Assembly: GCF_030384665.1 (NCBI RefSeq)
Contig: NC_083677.1
Location: 744,001 to 808,000 of the forward strand
Direction: 5' to 3'
Origin: Lodderomyces elongisporus
Lineage: Eukaryota > Ascomycota > Pichiomycetes > Serinales > Debaryomycetaceae
Length of the DNA: 64,000 nt
Shown: piece after piece, positions 20,606-31,500 of the stretch
How the letters are laid out: each line of letters starts with the position of its first letter
Position numbering within the stretch: the first letter of the stretch is position 1
The notes under the pieces: model-generated
The model's database searches: none
What the model was told of the DNA's origin: nothing
Seen by the model: the letters and a program-made list of their open reading frames with translations, nothing else
Made by a program: the position numbers and the translations under genes

Positions 20606-20645
20606 CGTTTGTCCAAATAGATACAAAAAGCTATTTGGACAAACG
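20606..20645. repeat. Perfect 15-bp inverted repeat, 10-nt loop
   Basis: Arms at 20606-20620 (CGTTTGTCCAAATAG) and 20631-20645 are exact reverse complements, with the loop ATACAAAAAG. It would form a stable hairpin in RNA or a cruciform-capable site in DNA. It is not part of a recognised gene. Confidence 0.85.
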
Positions 20646-21692
20646 CAATGTCCAAGGCTAAAGCTTTTGTTGCATAGTCTGATCAAGTTTATTGATGTGA
20701 CCTGTTCAATAGCACAAAAGAAAATGAGCTAGCTATCGAGTTACGGCCCGGCACAGTTGAATATTAGTTAAAGCTCTGTTTGACACACACCCACACACAC
20801 ACTGCTCAAGAACATTTGAGTATCTTGTATTATCAAGCGAGCCAAAGCACGTGACAAATGTTTAAACAATCTTGAATTTGCATCGATATGAACTATTAGA
20901 AAAAAAAAATTGTACAACTATAGTTTATACAATTAATATATTTGGTATAGTCAGCACAATTGACCCAATCTTCATGATGGAGAAAGAACAACATTTCAAC
21001 TTTTTACCTCTTTAAAATGAAGGAAAAGAAGGTGTTGTACTTTATTATTTCCTTTAATTCTTTAAACTTTACAATTTTTTTTACTTCTTTTATTTTTTTT
21101 TTGCATTCAAATGCTGCAAAATAATCATCTTTTATACTAAACATTGTTTGCACTAGAGAAGACACATGTTGTTACAACGATTTGAAAGTTGCAAACAGTA
21201 ATAAGTCTCTTCTACCATTTTCTACAAACCAAGTATATATATTCAACACCACCACCACCACCACTAACGACAAACAATTACAAACAACTACAACTAAAAC
21301 ATAGACTCACAATACCCGTGGAAAAAGAAGATTAACAACAACAACAACAATAACAACAACACCACCATCATGAATTCCAACACACTTGTGGTTTTTTCAT
21401 GTGACTTTTGTTTAAGGACATTAAATTCCGAACTTTACAAGTATTCTCCCTACTGGTTTTTAATTTTTGTTTCTCTTTTTTTGGTTTTTCCTTTTTCTAT
21501 TCTGTACATTGAGATGAGAGAGATGAGCTATGAGTAGACCAATTGGGTGATGAGGATAAAAGAACAAAACAACAACAATCTTGGCGTTTTCTCTACTTTT
21601 CCTTTTCTCTTTTTTTTTATTTTACATTTTATATATATATATATGGCTCATTACACGTGAGATGGTGGAGGAGAAGACGCAGAAGCGCAAGC

Positions 21693-21737
21693 AGAAGTAG
21701 AAGTAGAAGTAGAAGTAGAAGTAGAAGTAGAAGTAGA
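21693..21737. repeat. (AGAAGT)n hexanucleotide array
   Basis: About seven tandem AGAAGT units in the PYC upstream region. The array yields an Arg/Ser-rich reading frame that is considered spurious. Confidence 0.85.
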
Positions 21738-22900
21738 AACAGAAGGTGGTTTAGATCCAGCACTTTAAGATTTCATCTGCCGTTTTTCCGGAGTTTCGGT
21801 AATGATATAACCGTTGAACAAAAGAAAACAACAACAACTAAAAAATAACAATGTGCACTTGTAGTATATATTCTTTGCTCGTTTTTTTTGTAACTCAACT
21901 CCATCAACACTAAATAATGAAATGAAGAAAGAAAAAAGAAAGCAAAATAAAACAAACACTAAAAAAAAGAACCAAAACAATCTTGGAATAAGCAATCACC
22001 ATCCTTGACGACCACACTCTTTACAAAATTTCATTGTAATCTTCAGTTTTCAGTTTTCTTTTTTGCTTTTTTGCTTTTTTATTTTTGTTTTTTTTGGAAT
22101 TATTCACAAGTGTTAACAAACACAATCAATTTCGGAGTTCTCTCCATCGGCGAAGGCTTTTTTTTTTTATTTTGTGTTATGGGCCGTACTTTTTTTTTTT
22201 TTCTTTTGTGAACGTCGGGCGATGGAGTAGCTTCATGCCAATAATTGAGTCATTCTAGAATAAACAATAGTGATATATAAAAGAAAATATTAATTTGCCT
22301 TAGTACTTGCTTTCATCTGTTTCATGTAAGACTCATTACATCACTCTTGCTAAATTTTATTTTTTTGACTTGACTTGACTTGATTTACAAAAGACTCACT
22401 ATTACTATGTAATCATAAGCAGCGGAATAGGGTTTGTAAAGCACTGACTGAATCGTAATCTGATACTGTCCGCTTACAATTTTGAGAGAGAACAAAATAA
22501 TAATAAAATAAAAATAAAATAAAAATAAAAAAATTAAATAATAAAAAGCAAAATAGATTAATATACTCTCAACAACACTTCTTATCTCATCCACTACCAC
22601 CTCATCATCATCATCACCAACAACATAAATATATATTTACTTTCCCCCGCTCCCTCTTAGTTTTTCTTTTTTTCCTTTAAACTCAATTGTAAATTTATCT
22701 ATTGATTCCTTTTCACATATATCGAAACAATTAACCTATTCTAATATACTTACATCTAATCTATACTTACCACCCATTTATCCATCAATCCATCAATCCA
22801 TCAATCTTTCAATCTTTCTTTTTTCCTTTTTTCTTTCCACTTTTTTTACTAGCTAATTGATCATAATCTAAACATATATTTAAATTCACACTAATTTATT

Positions 22901-25900
22901 ATGACATCAATTGCTTCATCAAACACTCAGGATGGCAGAATCAATCAAATGAGAAGAGACTCAACGGTACTTGGCCCCATGAACAAAATTCTTGTGGCAA
23001 ACCGTGGTGAAATCCCCATTAGAATCTTTCGTACCGCACACGAGCTCTCGATGCAGACAGTTGCCATCTACTCCCACGAGGACCGTTTATCAATGCACAG
23101 ATTGAAAGCAGACGAATCGTATGCAATTGGCAAAAAAGGTCAATTCACTCCCGTGGGTGCTTACTTGCAAATCGACGAGATTATAGATATCGCCAAAAAA
23201 CACAATGTCAATATGATCCACCCTGGTTATGGGTTCCTCTCAGAGAATAGTGAATTCGCCAAGAAGGTGGAGCAAAATGGTATTGTTTGGATCGGACCAA
23301 GTCACAAGACCATCGATGCCGTTGGTGACAAGGTCAGTGCAAGAACTTTGGCCATTGAAAACGATGTCCCCGTTGTTCCAGGAACTCCAGGCCCAATCGA
23401 CGATGTTTCGGATGCTCGCAAGTTTGTTGAAAAATACGGATACCCAGTGATCATCAAGGCCGCCTTTGGTGGTGGTGGAAGAGGTATGAGAGTGGTGCGC
23501 GAAGGCGATGACATTGAAGATGCCTTCAAGAGAGCCACCTCCGAAGCCAAGACTGCGTTTGGTAACGGTACTTGTTTTATCGAGAGGTTTTTGGATAAAC
23601 CTAAACATATCGAAGTGCAACTCTTGGCCGACAATTATGGAAATGTTATCCACTTGTTTGAAAGAGATTGCTCAGTGCAAAGAAGACATCAAAAAGTTGT
23701 TGAAATTGCCCCAGCCAAAAACTTGCCAAGAGAGGTTAGAGACGCAATCTTGACCGATGCAGTGAAATTGGCCAAGAGTGCAAACTACAGAAACGCAGGT
23801 ACTGCCGAGTTCCTTGTTGATGAACAAAACAGACACTACTTTATCGAAATTAACCCAAGAATTCAAGTTGAGCACACAATCACCGAAGAAATTACTGGTG
23901 TAGATATCGTTGCTGCACAAATCCAAATTGCCGCAGGTGCCTCTTTACAACAATTGGGTCTCCTCCAGGACAAGATCACAACCAGAGGCTTTGCAATCCA
24001 ATGTAGAATCACTACCGAGGACCCAGCCAAAAACTTCCAGCCAGATACCGGTAAAATCGAGGTTTACAGATCAGCAGGTGGTAACGGTGTTCGTTTGGAT
24101 GGTGGTAATGGATTTGCCGGTTCTATAATCTCACCACATTACGACTCAATGTTGGTTAAATGTTCTTGTTCAGGTTCAACATTTGAAATTGCTAGAAGAA
24201 AGATGATTCGTGCATTGATTGAGTTTAGAATTAGAGGTGTTAAAACAAACATTCCTTTCCTCTTGGCGCTTTTGACCAATCAAACTTTTGTTGAAGGTGA
24301 CTGTTGGACCACATTCATTGATGATACTCCATCATTGTTCCAAATGATTAGCTCACAAAACAGAGCAACCAAATTGTTGTTGTACTTGGCCGATCTTTAT
24401 GTCAATGGTTCCTCGATCAAGGGTCAAATCGGATACCCAAAGTTGGATACCGAAGCCTTGATTCCAGAATTGCACGAACCAAGGACTGGTATTGCAATCG
24501 ATGTCAACCACACCCCACCACCAAGAGGTTGGAGACAAGTCTTGCTCGAAGAAGGACCAGCAAAATTTGCTAAAAAGGTTAGAGAATTCAAAGGTTGTTT
24601 AATTACTGATACCACATGGAGAGATGCACACCAATCGTTACTTGCCACAAGAGTAAGGACTATTGATTTGCTCAACATTGCACCAACAACTGCATTTGCC
24701 CTTAATGGTGCATTCTCATTAGAATGTTGGGGTGGTGCTACTTTTGACGTTTGTATGAGATTCCTTTATGAAGATCCATGGGTCAGATTGAGACAATTGA
24801 GAGCCTTGGTACCAAACATTCCATTCCAAATGCTTTTGCGTGGTGCAAATGGTGTCGCATATTCTTCTTTACCTGATAATGCCATCGACCAGTTTGTCAA
24901 GGAGGCGAAGGAAAACGGTGTTGATATTTTCCGTGTTTTTGACGCATTAAATGACTTGGAACAATTGAAAGTTGGTGTTGATGCAGTTAAAAAGGCAGGC
25001 GGTGTCGTTGAAGCAACAGTTTGTTACTCAGGAGACATGTTGAAACCTGGCAAGAAATACAACCTCGAATATTACTTGAACTTTGTTGATGAAGTTGTCA
25101 AGATGGGTACTCATTTCTTGGGTATCAAGGATATGGCTGGTACATTGAAACCAGCAGCTGCCAAATTGTTGGTTGGTGAGATTAGAAAGCGCCACCCTGA
25201 CTTGCCTATCCATGTGCACACTCACGACTCAGCAGGTACTGGTGTCGCTTCAATGACTGAGTGTGCCAAGGCAGGTGCCGATGTTGTTGATGCTGCTTCA
25301 AACTCGATGTCAGGTATGACTTCACAACCATCAATTAGTGCTATTTTGGCATCATTTGAAGGTTCAATTGAGTCGGGTCTCTCAGAGCAATTGGTGAGAG
25401 AGCTCGATGAATACTGGGCGCAAATGAGATTGTTGTACAGTTGTTTTGAAGCTGATTTGAAGGGACCAGACCCCGAAGTGTACTCGCACGAGATTCCAGG
25501 TGGTCAATTGACCAATTTGCTTTTCCAAGCACAACAATTGGGTCTCGGTACCAAGTGGCTCGAAACAAAGAAGGCTTATAGAATTGCTAACAAGATTCTT
25601 GGAGATTTGGTTAAAGTCACACCAACCTCCAAGGTTGTTGGTGATTTAGCACAATTTATGGTGAGTAACAGTCTTACCGAGGAAGATATCAATAGACTTG
25701 CTGGTGAATTGGATTTCCCAGACTCAGTCTACGATTTCATGGAAGGTTTAATGGGTCAACCATATGGTGGATTCCCTGAACCACTTCGTACCAACATGTT
25801 GGGTAACAAGCGTCAAAAATTGACCCAAAGACCCGGTTTGAGCTTACCACCAGTAAAATTTGACGAGATTAAACAAGAATTGCAGTCACGTTATGGCACT

Positions 25901-26440
25901 CAAGTAAGCGAGACTGATATTGCTTCATATGTCATGTATCCTAAAGTTTACGAAGCCTACCGTAAACAAGTTGAGAAATATGGTGATTTGAGTGTTTTGC
26001 CAACACGTTACTTCCTCAAGCCTGCTAATATCGGACAAGAAATTGTTGTTGACATTGAACAAGGTAAGACCTTGATCATCAAATTGCTTGCTGTTGGTGA
26101 GCTTTCGGAAAAGACAGGTTCAAGAGAAATCTTTTTCGAGTTGAATGGTGAAATGAGATCCGTCACTGTTGAAGACAAGACTGCCTCTGTTGAGACCAAA
26201 ACCAGACCAAAGGCACAACAACCAAATGATGTTGGTGCACCAATGTCTGGTGTTGTTATCGAGGTTAGAACTCACAAGCACCAAGAAGTTAAGAAGGGTG
26301 ATCCAATTGCCGTGCTCTCTGCAATGAAGATGGAAATGATCATTAGTGCACCAGTTTCTGGTGTTGTTGGCGATATCTTGGTCAAGGAAGGTGATTCTGT
26401 TGATGCAAATGATTTGATCACCAGTATTTTGAAACATTGA
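22901..26440 (+). CDS. PYC2: Pyruvate carboxylase
   Basis: 1179 aa, full length for the fungal enzyme. The N-terminal biotin carboxylase domain begins KILVANRGEIPIRIFR and has the glycine-rich ATP-grasp loop GGGGRGMR near residue 190. The carboxyltransferase domain starts near 564 (DTTWRDAHQSL) and includes the metal-site HVHTHDSAGTG block. The C-terminal biotinyl domain carries AMKMEM, with the biotin-acceptor lysine at 1143. The enzyme converts pyruvate, bicarbonate and ATP to oxaloacetate (anaplerosis, gluconeogenesis); yeast forms are cytosolic and no targeting peptide is seen here. I found no in-frame CTG codon, as expected for a highly expressed gene in a CUG-Ser yeast. Symbol PYC2 follows Candida usage and could equally be PYC1. 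Confidence 0.97.
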   Translation: MTSIASSNTQDGRINQMRRDSTVLGPMNKILVANRGEIPIRIFRTAHELSMQTVAIYSHEDRLSMHRLKADESYAIGKKGQFTPVGAYLQIDEIIDIAKKHNVNMIHPGYGFLSENSEFAKKVEQNGIVWIGPSHKTIDAVGDKVSARTLAIENDVPVVPGTPGPIDDVSDARKFVEKYGYPVIIKAAFGGGGRGMRVVREGDDIEDAFKRATSEAKTAFGNGTCFIERFLDKPKHIEVQLLADNYGNVIHLFERDCSVQRRHQKVVEIAPAKNLPREVRDAILTDAVKLAKSANYRNAGTAEFLVDEQNRHYFIEINPRIQVEHTITEEITGVDIVAAQIQIAAGASLQQLGLLQDKITTRGFAIQCRITTEDPAKNFQPDTGKIEVYRSAGGNGVRLDGGNGFAGSIISPHYDSMLVKCSCSGSTFEIARRKMIRALIEFRIRGVKTNIPFLLALLTNQTFVEGDCWTTFIDDTPSLFQMISSQNRATKLLLYLADLYVNGSSIKGQIGYPKLDTEALIPELHEPRTGIAIDVNHTPPPRGWRQVLLEEGPAKFAKKVREFKGCLITDTTWRDAHQSLLATRVRTIDLLNIAPTTAFALNGAFSLECWGGATFDVCMRFLYEDPWVRLRQLRALVPNIPFQMLLRGANGVAYSSLPDNAIDQFVKEAKENGVDIFRVFDALNDLEQLKVGVDAVKKAGGVVEATVCYSGDMLKPGKKYNLEYYLNFVDEVVKMGTHFLGIKDMAGTLKPAAAKLLVGEIRKRHPDLPIHVHTHDSAGTGVASMTECAKAGADVVDAASNSMSGMTSQPSISAILASFEGSIESGLSEQLVRELDEYWAQMRLLYSCFEADLKGPDPEVYSHEIPGGQLTNLLFQAQQLGLGTKWLETKKAYRIANKILGDLVKVTPTSKVVGDLAQFMVSNSLTEEDINRLAGELDFPDSVYDFMEGLMGQPYGGFPEPLRTNMLGNKRQKLTQRPGLSLPPVKFDEIKQELQSRYGTQVSETDIASYVMYPKVYEAYRKQVEKYGDLSVLPTRYFLKPANIGQEIVVDIEQGKTLIIKLLAVGELSEKTGSREIFFELNGEMRSVTVEDKTASVETKTRPKAQQPNDVGAPMSGVVIEVRTHKHQEVKKGDPIAVLSAMKMEMIISAPVSGVVGDILVKEGDSVDANDLITSILKH

Positions 26441-26795
26441 TACATTGAAGCATCTAATTGCTCCGATGCGAGGAGAAGATGGTTAGTGGAATTTAGAACA
26501 TAGAATTTACAGAAGCTAAAAACTAGAAGTTTTGAGTGGTTTAGAAAGATTGTATTTTACAGTTATTACTATTGCTATTATTATTATTATTATTATCATT
26601 ATTATTTAAATCTATATATATATTTATTGTAGATCCCATTTTTATTTAATTTGCGTAAAAGAACTGAAAATTACTAGCATTCTTGTTTTTTTTTTTTCTC
26701 TCTTCCTTTTCATAGATTATTCACAAGCTAACTCCATCTAATTGAATTGAAAACAACTTCTTGTTCTTTGCTCGAAACAGTCTCTTGACCTCATT
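26441..26795. other. Convergent spacer PYC / DUO1
   Basis: 355 bp between two 3' ends. It contains an (ATT)n tract near 26574-26606 and T-rich stretches compatible with 3'-end formation of both genes. Nothing else is recognised. Confidence 0.6.
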
Positions 26796-27326
26796 TCATC
26801 GATTGAGTTTCCGTCTTGTATTACCAGTGCCTGCCACGTTCAAACCTAGTTCCCTTTTCCTCTTATTTGCCAACTCTTCTGCACGATTCCATCTTTCTCT
26901 TTTTTCTTGCATTTCCTTTTCCAATTTTTTATTCAAGACTATATTTTCCAGTTCAACAGTCATGAGTCGTCTTTGCAAAATTCGAAGCTCTTCTTCAACT
27001 GCACTTTCCTCGCGCAATCCACCTTCGCGTCCTCCCTCATCTCCTTGAGGCGTCCACTCTTCATCGTCCAACATCTGTCCAGTAAAACTAGCCTGTGTCA
27101 AGATTTCTGTCCATTTATCCATCATTCTCTTTGCATTCGAGGTACCATTGTTAAACGTATTTATATCTGACGTCGTTGACTCGATGGTGGTTACAAGTGT
27201 GTCTAGAGTCGTATTTATCATTCTTAGATGCGTGAGTTCTTTTTCAAGCGCCTTTTCACGGAGTGAGATTGGATCTTCTTGTGACTGAGGATGAAGTTGA
27301 ATCGGTGTACGTTGAGGTGAAGTCAT
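26796..27326 (-). CDS. DUO1: DASH/Dam1 complex subunit Duo1
   Basis: 176 aa. The block LEKELTHLRMINTTLDTLV followed by a Thr/Asn-rich helix and MMDKWTEILTQASFTGQML (about residues 29-90) matches the Duo1 domain. A coiled coil follows (about 105-160, EEELRILQRRLMTVELENI...), then a basic tail. Duo1 is part of the Dam1 ring that couples kinetochores to spindle microtubules. The gene is divergent from MED31 across 552 bp, where a GCGCGCG element (27637-27643) could be an MBF/SBF-type site for cell-cycle control. The length is somewhat short, but the domain is complete. Confidence 0.88.
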   Translation of the reverse strand: MTSPQRTPIQLHPQSQEDPISLREKALEKELTHLRMINTTLDTLVTTIESTTSDINTFNNGTSNAKRMMDKWTEILTQASFTGQMLDDEEWTPQGDEGGREGGLREESAVEEELRILQRRLMTVELENIVLNKKLEKEMQEKRERWNRAEELANKRKRELGLNVAGTGNTRRKLNR

Positions 27327-27878
27327 TTTTTTATATTGCCTTTTTCTTTTGTATGCTGCGCTGAAAAATATGTCTATTAGTTTGCTTACTCTTGTTTATG
27401 CTGAATTGCTGCTTAATGAGCAAAAAAAAAGGTTGCGGTGATGCTAGTGGTCTTGTGTGCGTGGTGCTCTAAAGTTGGCAATTTGATGGAAAATGATGGT
27501 TGGGTGTTAATGTATCTATATCTATATCTATAAATATATCTATATCTATGTCTATATATGTATAGTTTTATATTTGATTCTGTTTCTGCTGCTTTTCCCT
27601 TTATTCTGTTTGTTTTGTTTATTTTTTGATGAAATTGCGCGCGTTGATTAAAGAGTTTTTTTTTTTATTTATTTATTTTTGATTTATTCTCTTTTCTAAA
27701 AATTACACAGGTAAACTGGCACAGCGAAATTCTTCACCAAAAATTATTAGAGCTACAATATACCATCAAGAATCAAATGAAACATAGCATATAAATTTAA
27801 AGGACCAACTTCGACAAATACAATTTATCAAAAGAAAGAAAAAAAAGAATAAAAAGGGATTGATAACTATATACGGCA
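27327..27878. other. Divergent promoter DUO1 / MED31
   Basis: 552 bp shared by two divergent genes. It contains GCGCGCG at 27637-27643 (reads ACGCGC towards DUO1), repeated TATCTA units around 27510-27555 and T-rich tracts. No additional coding region is present. Confidence 0.6.
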
Positions 27879-28562
27879 ATGACAGAAGTACAAAACGTTA
27901 ATTTGGATGCAGCTTCCAAACAGTCACCGGAGAAGTCACAACAAGAAGATGAGTACCAAAAACTCATTACTTCGCTTCCAACGCGATGGGAGATCGAATT
28001 AGAGTTTGTTCAATCACTAAGCAATATCCCATATGTCAATTATCTTGCTCAAAATAACTATCTCCAAGATCCCAGTTTTATCAATTATCTCAAATATTTA
28101 GAGTATTGGTCTGAACCTGAGTATTCCAAGTACTTGGTCTATCCCAACTGTCTTCACATTCTTAAATTGTTACTGCTGCTGGAGCAGTTTCGAAGGGATA
28201 TCGTGAACCCTGAAGTCATGAACACTTTAATGAATGATATGGTTAAGAAGTGGCAACTGGTTGATCAAGTGGAGAAGGCCGAGTTGAATGAACAAGGTAT
28301 TGTTTCAAGTAGTGAAACTGTCAAAGAGGTTGCAGATATCCCACCTCTGAATAATGAAAATGGAGGTCCGACGATAGTGGTGAACAATTCTGAAGAGTCC
28401 AAAAACGTAGAGAATCCACATATTATTGTGGAGGAGGAGGAGGAGGAAAAGGAGAAGGAAAAGGAGGATGCCGAAAAGGAGGTCAAAAAGGAGGCGGAGG
28501 AAAAAATTAATGGAACAGAAGCACTTGATCCAGTATCTGCAGAGGATGTTCAAATGCAATAA
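27879..28562 (+). CDS. MED31: Mediator subunit Med31 (Soh1)
   Basis: 227 aa. The Med31 core is at about residues 36-110, with the very conserved [20 protein letters not shown] followed by [14 protein letters not shown] and the [14 protein letters not shown] helix. The protein belongs to the Mediator middle module and helps RNA polymerase II activation in the nucleus. After the core it has a long extension (about residues 140-227) rich in Glu and Lys ([17 protein letters not shown]), which the compact S. cerevisiae protein lacks. MED31 in C. albicans is reported to affect morphogenesis. Confidence 0.95.
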   Translation: MTEVQNVNLDAASKQSPEKSQQEDEYQKLITSLPTRWEIELEFVQSLSNIPYVNYLAQNNYLQDPSFINYLKYLEYWSEPEYSKYLVYPNCLHILKLLLLLEQFRRDIVNPEVMNTLMNDMVKKWQLVDQVEKAELNEQGIVSSSETVKEVADIPPLNNENGGPTIVVNNSEESKNVENPHIIVEEEEEEKEKEKEDAEKEVKKEAEEKINGTEALDPVSAEDVQMQ

Positions 28563-31500
28563 ATTTTCCCCTCTCCTCTCCCCCAAAAAAATGAAAAATA
28601 AAAAAAGGTAAAAAAAAAGAATTATCGAGTCTACAAAAGATGGCTTTGACGTGGCCAAAGAGGCGAAGTAATATTTGGGTGAATCAATATCGATTGGTGA
28701 AACCAAGGATCTTTTTTTTATCAAAAATTTCATCGTTAAAATTTTGTTTGTTTGTTTGTTTGTTTCTTTTTTTTTTTTTGTTTTTGTTTTCGGTTCTTGT
28801 CATTTTTATGTGGTTCTTTGGTAAATTTAAATTTAGGCTCTTCAGTGTATTTTCTAACTTATTGCTGAAACCTTTAATTTCATAATGAGAAGAGCACATT
28901 CATGTGATGTTGGTACTTTTATCTGGAACTGATTCTTTCAAAGTATGCTGTGATGAATCCAATCTGTTTTCATTTAATTTTTAAATTTTCTTCCTTCTTT
29001 TTTTGGGAGGATGAAAAAAAATTGTGACAAAGCCACCTGCAAGTTAGTTTTGACTTATAAAGTGATTAGTATTGAAGCAGTTACATGAATCTGTTTAAAG
29101 CCATGAAATGGAGCCATGTCTCAATAAGGGGAAGGGGAAGAATGTGAGGAGTTGAGACACCAAAGCGAACAACGAGGAGCGAAGAAAAAAAAAGAGAAAA
29201 AAGAGGGAAAAAAAAAAGTACTTGATGAATAGATTCAAAGCCATGAAATCCAAAAGATTGCTCGAGGAGCATTTGTTTCCAGTCAAGATATATTCAAAAT
29301 TATAACCATATACCGTGGCATACCACCAGCTGTTTGCTGCTCCGTGTGTTTTTATTTACTATTTTTATCAGGATATCATTTTGTATAATTGTTTGTGCAA
29401 AGCTAACGCTATAATTAGATCTTTGGATTGTTATGATAAATGCTTATCATAATCAGTTTAAGTCAAAGCTACTTGAGCTAATAGCTACTTTACAACAACA
29501 TCAACTCCAAATATTGAATGTAAAAAGTGATAGTTCTTTGTGTCTCCCTTGCGGTATTTTTTTTTTTTTTTTTGATGGATCGGTTTACAACTGAATGCTT
29601 GATTTGTTCATATAACAATTGCCAATTCCCGCCTTCTTTTCAGACTACATACGAGAATACCAATCGCCAGAACTCGTGAGGAAGGAGCGTACATTTTTTT
29701 TTGAGAAATGTAACAAATGTAAACAAAAAAAGATAGGAATCTGTTTGGTAAATTAAGATTAAGGTAAAAGCTATCTTTGTACCGCGTAGCATTATTTATT
29801 TTTTTTTCTTTCCTTTCAATTCGATATAGTGGTACACAAGAGATTGATTGTTTGGCCAAAAACAAGAAAAGTAAAAGTTGGGTAAATTAAAGCTGGATAC
29901 AGTTAGTAGATACCGTTAGTAGCTTATAATTGCATTAATCGCATCACACGATATTGGTATTTCAAGTTTAACTGTTGCAATGCAACTTCTAAAATTTTTT
30001 GTATTTGAGTCTATAAGGCTGGTTGATTTAGTGCCGATGGATCCGTATAAAATCAGTTTGCGCGTAATACATAGAAACAGAAATAGAAACTTTTGTTGTT
30101 AATGTTGTTGGTTTTGTGTACTTTTGCTTCTTTACAAAAGTGTGTGTCTCTCTCTCTCTCTCTCTCCCTCTATACATATATATATTTATATTTCTTTTTT
30201 TTAGCCCCGGGAGAAGGATGACACATTTCGTTTAACACAAATTGTCGCTTATGTAATCGGTAATCGGTAATCGTTTAAAAGACTAGAAAATAAAATGCCT
30301 CAGTTTCTCTTTCTTCAACACTTTTACCAATCGATTTCATCAAAACGTTTTTTTCAATTACAGTAAATAATGGGATACAGAGCTTCAAGGAACAAAAGAG
30401 AAGAAGAAGTAAAGCAAGAAAAGATTTGAAAAGGGAGTTATCATTACTGTTTTTCAAAAAGAAAAGAGATATAAAATCAATATCCTTTTTTGTTTCTCTC
30501 TTATATGTCTCCTCTTTGTTTGTCTATATAGTTTTTTATTTCCATGTTAAAAAGAAAAAGAAAAAAACCAACTTTTGGCTCTTATCCAGCTCCGATATAA
30601 AAGATCAGGGGCTCACACTTCTTTTTTGTCATACGTTTATTTTTCTAGTTAGATAGTTTGGGCAAAGATTTCGATCCTTCATCAAAATAAAAATTAACAT
30701 AAATATAAAAAACAATAATAAAATAAATACAAATTCATAGAGGGGAACAATAAAATAACTCTCTCCATAACCAACACGTCAAATAAGTAGAAAGATGCAA
30801 TAGTAAAAGGAGAAGAAAATAAACAACAACAACAACAACAATAAAAACAGTCATGGTATGTCTAGCAAGTTAGTGGCGAAATTGAAAAAAAAAGGGGGGG
30901 GGGGGGGAAGGATATGTGCGTCGTGAGAGAGAAGAAGGAAACTAGTGACGCCAAAAATGTAAAGGTTGGAAAATAAAAATAGTATTGTACTGAACTACTC
31001 TTCTCCAAGTCTAGTTCTAGGGTAAAGTTTATGGAAAAAGCTGATGCCACCAAATAAAACTCTCCAAACATCAAATAAGAAATTGGAAAAAAGGAAAAAA
31101 GAAAGGCAAAAAAAGAATGGAGTATATCTGTGCTTAAATTGAGCCATCTTACGGAGACGCTTAGTAAGACTTGAGGATTACTAAGAAATACACAGAGCAA
31201 ATCGATCAATGCACAAAAGTAAAAAAAAGCCTCCTTCGTGCTAACTGCAACTTAAGGTTGTTGTTGTTGTTGTTGTTGTTGATATGCGGGTGAGAAAGAG
31301 GGAAATAGTGATTAGAAAAGCTCTGGTGCACATGAAAACATACTTACCAATAGCATTTACAAGCACCTTCAGTACAGAATATTGGTATATACCACAGTTG
31401 CAAAAGAAGTAAAACTTAGCTGTCTCATTTTGTTACTTATCCTTCTTTTATTTTGTTTTTTTTCTAACATTGCCGGTACTTCCATCAACATTCTTTTTGA

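Larger units (their letters stand above)
18554..22900. other. 4.35-kb ORF-free divergent spacer
   Basis: No convincing gene is found in 4.35 kb between two divergent genes. It holds a tetranucleotide (GGAT)n array at 18644-18671, long T runs at 18778-18830, three CACGTGA boxes (19505, 20848, 21654), a perfect 15-bp inverted repeat (20606-20645), and an (AGAAGT)n array at 21693-21737 that creates a spurious Arg-Ser ORF. The part nearest 22900 is presumably the PYC promoter and leader (C/T-rich from about 22640). Long non-coding transcripts, a replication origin or a centromere-like region are possible but not shown by sequence alone. Confidence 0.5.

Noticed and set aside
20215..20661. 148-codon open frame in the PYC upstream spacer
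   Set aside because: It consists of poly-Lys, poly-Phe and other homopolymer products, and overlaps the hairpin.
21543..21848. Arg-Ser-rich open frame of 101 codons resembling an SR protein
   Set aside because: The RS repeats are produced by the (AGAAGT)n array; there is no RNA-binding domain and the flanks are T/A-rich spacer.
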